Shown piece after piece: positions 1-5,056 of a DNA stretch of 5,056 bases. How positions within the stretch are numbered: position 1 is the first letter of the stretch; each line of letters opens with the position of its first letter. A program made the position numbers and the translations under genes. The stretch comes from Clostridia bacterium (GTDB taxonomy: Bacteria > Bacillota > Clostridia > Oscillospirales > Acutalibacteraceae): contig JAFOFS010000006.1 of NCBI GenBank assembly GCA_017387165.1, forward strand, positions 1-5,056, read 5' to 3'. The notes beneath the pieces were generated by a model. It was not told the origin of the DNA. It made no database searches and saw nothing but the letters and a program-made list of their open reading frames with translations.

Positions 1-957
1 ATACACCGCATCAAAGACGGGGCGTTCGTTGACGAAGCGAACCTCCAGCTTGGTGGGATGGACGTTGACGTCCACCGTTTCGGTCGGCAGGTCAACGAAC
101 AGCACACAGGTCGGGTAGCGACCGGACATCATCAAACCGTGGAAGGCGCGTTCCAACGCCGCCTGCACCGTCATCGATTTGATGTAGCGTCCGTTTAAGA
201 ACACGTGCTGCAGGGAACGGCTGGGGCGTCCGCTTTCCACGCGGCAAACGCTGCCGTAGACATGGACGCCGCCAAGAGCGTAGTCCACGGGAATCTGCGT
301 CGAGGCGAATTCGCGACCGAGCACTGCGTAGGTGCAGCCTTGCAGATCGCCGTCACCGGGGGTAAGCAGCACTTCTTTTCCGTCGCGAATAAAGCGGACG
401 GCGATCTCGGGGTGGGACAGCGCCAATTTGCTGACCACGCCGGCAACCGCATTGCCCTCCCCCACGTCTTTCTTCAAAAATTTCATACGCGCCGGGATGT
501 TAAAGAACAGATCCCGCACATAAATGGTGGTGCCGACGGCACAGCCGTCGTCCTCGCAAAGCAGCTCCTCGCCGCCTTCGATGACGTAATGCGTACCGAT
601 GATATCCTCGGGTCGGCAGGTGCGCAGCTCCACACGGGAAACCTCCGCAACCGAGGCAAGCGCCTCACCGCGGAAGCCGAGCGTACCGATGGATTCCAGA
701 TCCTCGGCGGTGCGGACCTTACTGGTCGCGTGGCGCAAAAACGCCAGCGGCACGTCCGCCCGTTCGATACCGCTGCCGTTATCGGTCACACGGATCATGG
801 TGACACCGCCGCGTTCGATTTCAACCGTCAGACCGGTTGCACCGGCGTCGATGGCGTTTTCCATCAGTTCCTTTACCACCGAGGCAGGGCGTTCGACCAC
901 CTCACCGGCGGCGATGAGTTCAGCGGTATGCTTGTCCAGTACTTGAATCTTGCCCAT
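1..957 (-). CDS. mutL: DNA mismatch repair protein MutL, N-terminal part (3' end outside window)
   Basis: MutL couples mismatch recognition by MutS to downstream strand cutting and excision. The window encodes residues 1–319 in one open frame reaching base 1; the rest lies beyond the left edge. The opening GKIQVLDKHTAELIAAGEVV is classic MutL. The GHKL ATPase motifs are all present: VVKELMENAIDAGAT with catalytic Glu30 and metal-binding Asn34, DNGSG (59–63), the ATP-lid region RHATSK (75–80) and GFRGEAL (94–100), and GTTIYVRDLFFNIPARMKFL (142–161). The second, S5-like fold domain ends in DVNVHPTKLEVRF (296–308), whose Lys303 matches the conserved ATP-contacting lysine of E. coli MutL (Lys307). 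The C-terminal dimerisation domain is not visible. Firmicute MutL normally carries a metal-dependent nicking endonuclease there, so that activity is expected but unseen. Start chosen from the single ATG after a clear ribosome site. Confidence 0.97.
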   Translation of the reverse strand, partial: MGKIQVLDKHTAELIAAGEVVERPASVVKELMENAIDAGATGLTVEIERGGVTMIRVTDNGSGIERADVPLAFLRHATSKVRTAEDLESIGTLGFRGEALASVAEVSRVELRTCRPEDIIGTHYVIEGGEELLCEDDGCAVGTTIYVRDLFFNIPARMKFLKKDVGEGNAVAGVVSKLALSHPEIAVRFIRDGKEVLLTPGDGDLQGCTYAVLGREFASTQIPVDYALGGVHVYGSVCRVESGRPSRSLQHVFLNGRYIKSMTVQAALERAFHGLMMSGRYPTCVLFVDLPTETVDVNVHPTKLEVRFVNERPVFDAVY

Positions 958-967
958 AATGAGGGGT

Positions 968-974
968 CTCCTTT
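968..974 (-). promoter_or_regulatory. Ribosome binding site of mutL
   Basis: The minus-strand sequence AAAGGAG lies 10 nt before the mutL ATG at 957. It starts just after the tandem TGA TGA stop of mutS, within a 21-nt gap, so MutS and MutL are probably translated from one message with coupling. Confidence 0.8.
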
Positions 975-978
975 CTCA

Positions 979-3588
979 TCAGCAATGACGCGCTTCTTCG
1001 CACAAGGCGTAAAGCGTCTGCATCGCTTCGATCGGGGTCAGGGTGTTGACGTCCAACGAGCGAAGCTTTTGCAGGATCGGCTGTTCCATGGCCATACCGA
1101 GGGACAGCTGACCTTCCGACGGTTCGGCCGTCACCGCCACGGCGGCGGTCGGGTTGGTATGGTGCTCCAGCAATTCCTGCAAAATGGATTTGGCACGGGC
1201 GATGACCTCGCCCGGCACGCCGGCCAGCTTGGCGACCTCGATGCCGTAGCTGTCGTCCGCAGGACCGCGGATGATCCGGCGCAGGAAGGTGATATCGTCG
1301 CCGCGTTTCTTGACGGCGATGGAGTAGTTACACACGCCCTCAACCTCTCCCTCCAGAGCGGTGAGCTCGTGATAGTGCGTCGCAAACAAGGTCTTGGCGC
1401 CGAGCTTCTTGGCGGAGGCAACGTATTCCAGAACCGCACGGGCAATGCTCATACCGTCGTAGGTGGCGGTGCCGCGACCGATCTCATCGAAAATAATGAG
1501 GCTGTCCTTGGTGGCTTTTTTCAGAATGGAGGCCACCTCACTCATTTCCACCATAAAGGTGGATTGACCGGAGGCCAGGTCATCCGAAGCGCCGACGCGC
1601 GTGTAAATGCTGTCCACCACGCCGATACGGGCGGCATCCGCCGGAACGAAGCAGCCGATCTGCGCCATCAGCACGATCAGCGCCGTCTGGCGCATATAGG
1701 TGGATTTACCGGCCATATTCGGGCCGGTGATGACCATTACCCGCTCCGCGCCGCCATCCAACTGCGTGTCGTTGGGGACAAACGGCGTGGATTGCAGGCT
1801 TTCGACCACCGGATGGCGGCCGTTTTTGATGGCGATCTCGCCGCCGGCCTCCACCGTCGGGCAAACGTAGCGGTTACGCACCGCCACCTCCGCAAAGCAG
1901 CGGAGAACGTCCAGACGGGCGATCGCCTCGGCGGTCTGCTGTACGCGATACAGCTCTGCCGCCACACGCAGGCGCACCTCGGTGAACAGCGCGTATTCCA
2001 ACGCAACCGAGCGGTCGTGTGCGCCCAGCACGCGGGTTTCCAATTCCTTCAGCTCCTGCGTGATGAAGCGTTCCGCGTTGGCGGTGGTCTGCTTGCGAAC
2101 GTATTCCTCGGGAATCTCTCCCGTATACGAACGGGGAATTTCAATGTAATAGCCGAACACGCGGTTGTAGCCAACCTTCAGCTTCGGAATGCCGGTGCGT
2201 TCCTTTTCGGCGGTCTCCACGCGGGTGATGACCCCTTTGCCGTCGGTCAGTTCAAACAGCAGCTCGTCCAGCTCGGCGTTGTAGCCGGCGCGGATCATAC
2301 CGCCCTCTCGCACCGAGAACGGCGGATCGTCCACGATGGCGGACTCGATCAGTTCCAGCAGATCCTGCAGCGGATCGATCTCCTCACGCAGTTCGGTCAA
2401 AAGCGGCGCAGCCGCCTCGGCCAAACGGGCGCGGATCGGCTGGGTGCAGCGGATGGTCTGCGCCAATGCGCGCAGCTCTTTGGCATTCGCGCTGCCGTAC
2501 ACGATGCGCGTCATAATGCGTTCCAGGTCGCGAACGTCGCCCATCAGATCGGTCAGATCGCCGCGCAGCAGATGGTTTTTCACCAGTTCACCGACCGCCT
2601 GTTGGCGGCGTTCGATCTGGTCGGGATTGATCAGCGGCTTTTCGATCCATTGGCGGATCAGACGCTTGCCCATGGCGGTGCGCGTATGGTCCAGCACACC
2701 GAGCAACGAGCCGCGTTTTTCCTTGTTCCGCATCGTTTCGGTCAGTTCCAGGTTGCGGCGAGCGGTCAGGTCCAGCCGCATATACTGCGAATCGCTGTAT
2801 ACCTCCAGCTCGGTCATACGCTCCATACCGCTCATCTGCGTTTCCTGCAGATACCACAGCAGGCAACCGGCGGCACGGACGGCGGCAAACGCCTCCCCCA
2901 GCTTCCAGCGATCCAGCGACTCGGCTCTGAACTGCGCCAGCAGGCGTCCGGCACAGGCGTCGAAATCAAACGCCGTATCGTCCATCACCTGCGGAGTGGT
3001 CAGCACACGGTTGGCGCAGAAATCCATCAGCGCCTCCTGCGTGGCGGCCACCGTGTTGACCAAAATCTCACGGGGAGAGAAGCGACCGATCTCGCTCATC
3101 ACGCGGACGGCAACGTCTTCTCCGTCGATGGTGGTGAGGCTGATCTCGCCGGTCGAGCAATCCGCGAAGCACAAGCCTGCGGTCTTCGCGTCGGTCATAT
3201 ACAAGACGCAGAGGTAGTTGTTCTTCCCCTCGTCGAGCATGGTGCTTTCGATCACCGTGCCGGGCGTGACGATGCGGATGACCTCGCGGCGCACCAGCCC
3301 CTTCGCCTTGGCAGGGTCCTCGGTCTGTTCGCAAATGGCCACCTTGTAGCCCTTTTGCACCAGACGCGCAATGTAATTCTCACAGCTGTGGTACGGCATA
3401 CCGCACATCGGCGCCCGTTCCTCCAAGCCGCAATCCTTACCCGTCAGCACCAAATCCAGTTCCTGCGAGCCGACCTTGGCGTCGTCAAAATACATCTCGT
3501 AAAAATCGCCCACGCGGAAAAACAAAATCGCGTCGGGATTTTGCTCTTTGATCTCAAAAAACTGTCGCATCATCGGTGACAAGGCCAT
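979..3588 (-). CDS. mutS: DNA mismatch repair protein MutS
   Basis: MutS is the cytoplasmic ATPase that scans DNA, binds mismatches and small loops, and recruits MutL. At 869 residues it is full length (bacterial MutS is typically about 810–870). The mismatch-binding domain comes first, with the Phe-x-Glu element in GDFYEMY (F29, E31). The connector (about 125–255) and the lever/clamp domains (about 270–550) follow, including GYNRVFGYYIEIP near 473–485. The ABC-type ATPase has Walker A GPNMAGKST (622–630), signature region SDDLASGQSTFMVEMSE (668–684), Walker B LIIFDEIGRGT (697–707, D701/E702) and the H-loop ATHYHEL (H738). The helix-turn-helix dimer region ADDSYGIEVAKLAG lies at 777–790. A linker carrying QLSLGM (827–832) leads to a C-terminal oligomerisation-type segment, SLDVNTLTPIEAMQTLYAL (844–862). 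The start follows a very strong ribosome site. The gene ends in two tandem TGA codons, 21 nt before mutL. No frameshift or missing catalytic residue is seen. It is a MutS1 type because the mismatch-binding Phe-x-Glu domain is present. Confidence 0.98.
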   Translation of the reverse strand: MALSPMMRQFFEIKEQNPDAILFFRVGDFYEMYFDDAKVGSQELDLVLTGKDCGLEERAPMCGMPYHSCENYIARLVQKGYKVAICEQTEDPAKAKGLVRREVIRIVTPGTVIESTMLDEGKNNYLCVLYMTDAKTAGLCFADCSTGEISLTTIDGEDVAVRVMSEIGRFSPREILVNTVAATQEALMDFCANRVLTTPQVMDDTAFDFDACAGRLLAQFRAESLDRWKLGEAFAAVRAAGCLLWYLQETQMSGMERMTELEVYSDSQYMRLDLTARRNLELTETMRNKEKRGSLLGVLDHTRTAMGKRLIRQWIEKPLINPDQIERRQQAVGELVKNHLLRGDLTDLMGDVRDLERIMTRIVYGSANAKELRALAQTIRCTQPIRARLAEAAAPLLTELREEIDPLQDLLELIESAIVDDPPFSVREGGMIRAGYNAELDELLFELTDGKGVITRVETAEKERTGIPKLKVGYNRVFGYYIEIPRSYTGEIPEEYVRKQTTANAERFITQELKELETRVLGAHDRSVALEYALFTEVRLRVAAELYRVQQTAEAIARLDVLRCFAEVAVRNRYVCPTVEAGGEIAIKNGRHPVVESLQSTPFVPNDTQLDGGAERVMVITGPNMAGKSTYMRQTALIVLMAQIGCFVPADAARIGVVDSIYTRVGASDDLASGQSTFMVEMSEVASILKKATKDSLIIFDEIGRGTATYDGMSIARAVLEYVASAKKLGAKTLFATHYHELTALEGEVEGVCNYSIAVKKRGDDITFLRRIIRGPADDSYGIEVAKLAGVPGEVIARAKSILQELLEHHTNPTAAVAVTAEPSEGQLSLGMAMEQPILQKLRSLDVNTLTPIEAMQTLYALCEEARHC

Positions 3589-3592
3589 ACGC

Positions 3593-3600
3593 TCACCTCC
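3593..3600 (-). promoter_or_regulatory. Strong ribosome binding site of mutS
   Basis: The minus-strand sequence GGAGGTGA is a near-perfect complement to the 16S rRNA 3' end. Its GGAGG core lies 7 nt before the ATG at 3588. It decides the mutS start, because the nearby ATG at 3602–3604 is out of frame and upstream of the site. It lies in the 36-nt gap after the RicA-like gene, which holds no terminator-like hairpin. Confidence 0.85.
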
Positions 3601-3624
3601 CCATCTGATTGGTTGTCATTAAGA

Positions 3625-4035
3625 TTAGTGGCAGCCGCCGCAGCTGCTGCAGTTGCCCGAGCAGCTCTCGGAGGATTCGGGAATGGCATACGGATCCTCG
3701 CCCTGCGCCGACAACGTGATGATGCGGGCAACCGCCTCCAGCAGGCGATCCAGGTCGGGGCGAGCCGCGTTGTACGCGATCATGGACGGGTTTTCCATAA
3801 TCTTGGTGTACGCGGCGGTCACGTCGTCGGTCAGCGATTCCACCTTCGCCTCATCCGGGGTCTCACGAGCGGATTCGTTCTGCAGGGCAATGCGCTTCAG
3901 GTTGAACTCACCGATCGCATCCTGCAATTCCTTGTCCGCATCGGCGGCGGTCTGCGCCATCTGAATGCGGATATAGCGTTCGTCTTCCTGCAACGCGGCG
4001 CCGAGGCCACGAGCCAATTCAATAATACGGTCCAT
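3625..4035 (-). CDS. YlbF/YmcA (RicA-like) family protein with Cys-rich C-terminal tail
   Basis: This 136-residue protein belongs, by sequence character and position, to the YlbF/YmcA (Com_YlbF) family. It is soluble and mostly helical, rich in Ala, Glu, Asp and Leu, with no signal peptide or membrane segment. Residues 1–112 read as the helical core (MDRIIELARGLGAALQEDER at the start, NPSMIAYNAARPDLDRLLEA near residues 82–101). Residues 113–124 form a Pro/Ser/Glu linker. The tail SCSGNCSSCGGCH places Cys at 125, 129, 132 and 135 and ends in His136. In B. subtilis the relatives YmcA (RicA) and YlbF (RicF) join YaaT (RicT) in a complex that carries [4Fe-4S] clusters and supports RNase Y-dependent mRNA maturation, sporulation, competence and biofilm formation. 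Its place just after miaB matches ymcA, but the family cannot be split into RicA or RicF from this sequence alone, so no symbol is given. The ATG has a good ribosome site. Family call is strong; the Fe-S role is inferred. Confidence 0.88.
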   Translation of the reverse strand: MDRIIELARGLGAALQEDERYIRIQMAQTAADADKELQDAIGEFNLKRIALQNESARETPDEAKVESLTDDVTAAYTKIMENPSMIAYNAARPDLDRLLEAVARIITLSAQGEDPYAIPESSESCSGNCSSCGGCH

Positions 4036-4040
4036 TTTTC

Positions 4041-5056
4041 TTACTCCTTTTCCAATTCAATGATCTTTCCGATCAATATCCAACTTTTTGTTTCGGTGAT
4101 CTCCACCGTTGCCCGACGCCCGAGAAGCGACCGATCGCCCTGTACGCGGACAATGACGTTATCCTGCAGACGGGCTTCCAGAAATCCACCTGCGTCGGTT
4201 TCCAGCAAGGCGCGGAAGCGCTTGCCGTGCATCGCCGCCAGGCGGCGCGAGGCAATCTGCTCCTGCAGAGAGGTCAGCTCGGTAAACCAGCGTCCCTTTT
4301 CTTCTGCCGAAACGGGATCCTCCATCGAAGCGGCCGGAGTACCCTTACGCGGCGAGTAGATAAAGGTGAACAGCGAGGTATAACCGACCTCCTCCACCAG
4401 CGAGAGCGTCTGCTCGAAATCCTCCCGTGTTTCGCCCGGGAAGCCGACGATGATGTCGCTGGTAAAGGAAATATCCGGCACCACCGAGCGTGCGTAGCGG
4501 ATCAGCTCCAGATACTGCTCGCGGGTGTAGCGGCGGTTCATCGCCTGCAGAACGCGGTTGCTGCCCGATTGCACCGGCAGGTGGAAATGACGGGAGACCT
4601 TTTCGCAGGCGGCGATGGTATCGAACAGGCGCGGAGTCGCGTCCTTCGGGTGGGAGGTCATAAAGCGAATGATGAAGTCGCCCTCAATGGCGTTGATGCG
4701 GCGCAGCAGTTCGGGGAAATCCACCTCAAAGCCTTCGCTTTTGCCGTACGAGTTGACGTTTTGTCCCAGCAGCGTGATCTCCTTGTACCCTGCCGCGACC
4801 AGCTCCTTCGCCTCCGCGATGACGTCCTCGGGGCGGCGACTGCGTTCCCGTCCGCGCACGTGCGGCACGATGCAGTAGGTGCAGAAATTGTTGCAGCCGT
4901 ACATAATGGGAAGCCACGCCTTCACGTCGCCGTCGCGGCAGACGGGGATGCCCTCCGCAACATTGCCGTCCTCCTGCGGCGTCACGATCAGGCGTTTCTT
5001 GCCTTTCAGCGCACCGGCCATCAGTTCGGGGAAGCGGTACAACACGTGGGTGCCGA
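4041..5056 (-). CDS. miaB: tRNA-2-methylthio-N6-dimethylallyladenosine synthase MiaB (5' end outside window)
   Basis: MiaB is a radical-SAM enzyme that adds a methylthio group to i6A at position 37 of tRNAs reading UNN codons, giving ms2i6A and stabilising codon pairing. The window holds about 337 C-terminal residues. The radical-SAM motif CNNFCTYC (CxxxCxxC) lies at 4872–4895, within a context reading YGCNNFCTYCIVPHVRGRER, typical of MiaB rather than RimO or MtaB. It is followed by LLGQNVNSYG and, further on, FTFIYSPRKGTPAA, both family hallmarks. A C-terminal TRAM RNA-binding domain occupies about 4226–4044 and includes ITETKSW. The frame stays open to the right edge: the GTG at 5043–5045 is an internal Val codon in the family sequence FGTHVLYRFPE, not a start. 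The N-terminal UPF0004 domain, with the cysteines of the second Fe-S cluster, lies outside. The gene ends 5 nt before the RicA-like gene. Identity is very secure. Confidence 0.97.
   Translation of the reverse strand, partial: GTHVLYRFPELMAGALKGKKRLIVTPQEDGNVAEGIPVCRDGDVKAWLPIMYGCNNFCTYCIVPHVRGRERSRRPEDVIAEAKELVAAGYKEITLLGQNVNSYGKSEGFEVDFPELLRRINAIEGDFIIRFMTSHPKDATPRLFDTIAACEKVSRHFHLPVQSGSNRVLQAMNRRYTREQYLELIRYARSVVPDISFTSDIIVGFPGETREDFEQTLSLVEEVGYTSLFTFIYSPRKGTPAASMEDPVSAEEKGRWFTELTSLQEQIASRRLAAMHGKRFRALLETDAGGFLEARLQDNVIVRVQGDRSLLGRRATVEITETKSWILIGKIIELEKE
4044..4050 (-). promoter_or_regulatory. Ribosome binding site of the RicA-like gene, inside the end of miaB
   Basis: On the minus strand the sequence AAAGGAG sits 8 nt before the ATG at 4035. 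It overlaps the last sense codons of miaB (…GAA AAG GAG TAA), so ribosomes finishing miaB end on top of this site. That suggests translational coupling and fixes the start of the downstream gene. Confidence 0.8.

Noticed and set aside
2336..3217. Plus-strand open frame of 293 codons within mutS
   Set aside because: A Ser/Arg-rich antisense shadow in another frame. MutS on the other strand is unambiguous and complete.
205..3579. Plus-strand open frame of 1,124 codons
   Set aside because: It lies exactly antisense to mutS and mutL, crosses their gap, and reads as a His/Gln/Arg/Ala/Gly-rich string with no recognisable domain. Its openness follows from the lack of TTA, CTA and TCA codons in the true genes.
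3589..3624. Possible promoter, terminator or small gene between the RicA-like gene and mutS
   Set aside because: It is only 36 nt, with no inverted repeat, no convincing -35/-10 pair, and a ribosome site taking up the end.
3631..3665. GCAGC/GCTGC-rich stretch that could be a repeat or hairpin
   Set aside because: It is fully explained by Cys (TGC), Ser (AGC) and Gly (GGC) codons of the protein tail. There is no T-run for a terminator and no regular repeat unit.
3613..4359. Plus-strand open frame of 248 codons
   Set aside because: It is antisense to the whole RicA-like gene in the same register and then runs over the end of miaB. It has no ATG start at its 5' end (TTG) and no family features.
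5043..5045. GTG as a possible start of miaB
   Set aside because: The frame continues upstream to the window edge with residues F/G/T/H typical of MiaB, and the family has a large N-terminal domain before this point.
1..5056. Search for a novel system, mobile element, CRISPR array or RNA gene
   Set aside because: All bases apart from 62 intergenic ones are accounted for by four well-known genes. No direct repeats, terminal inverted repeats, tRNA-like folds or unknown gene were seen.

Overview
The window is a compact, co-directional housekeeping cluster read entirely from the minus strand, right to left: miaB (5' end missing) – a RicA/YmcA-YlbF family gene – mutS (complete) – mutL (3' end missing). 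Nearly every base is coding. The gaps are 5, 36 and 21 nt, each following gene has a strong purine-rich Shine-Dalgarno sequence, and I see no terminator or promoter between genes. One polycistronic message is therefore the simplest reading.

Layout. At 5056–4041, MiaB, the radical-SAM tRNA methylthiotransferase, is missing its start and N-terminal cysteine domain. At 4035–3625 lies a 136-residue YlbF/YmcA-type protein ending in a cysteine-rich tail. At 3588–979 lies an 869-residue MutS with all core motifs. At 957–1 lie the first 319 residues of MutL, which run off the left edge in frame. All three junctions show close spacing that suits translational coupling.

Organism. From memory, Bacillus subtilis has the order ymcB(miaB)–ymcA–cotE–mutS–mutL. 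The same order without the spore-coat gene cotE fits the Clostridia. The fairly high G+C (clearly above half by eye), near-absence of TTA, CTA and TCA codons in three of the genes, and the Cys-rich tail of the YlbF-like protein make a gut-type Oscillospirales/Ruminococcaceae member plausible. This is inference, not proof.

How the genes work together. MutS recognises mismatches and recruits MutL, so those two form a true functional pair. MiaB modifies A37 of tRNAs. The RicA-like protein, by analogy with B. subtilis, would belong to an Fe-S-containing complex that helps RNase Y mature mRNAs. Its link with MiaB may be shared genomic history or Fe-S dependence rather than a shared pathway.

I find no mobile element, CRISPR array, RNA gene, phage gene or unknown system here. 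This looks like an ordinary conserved chromosomal region, and the findings are correspondingly modest. A very long plus-strand reading frame (205–3579) is a shadow of mutS and mutL, explained under the rejected items.
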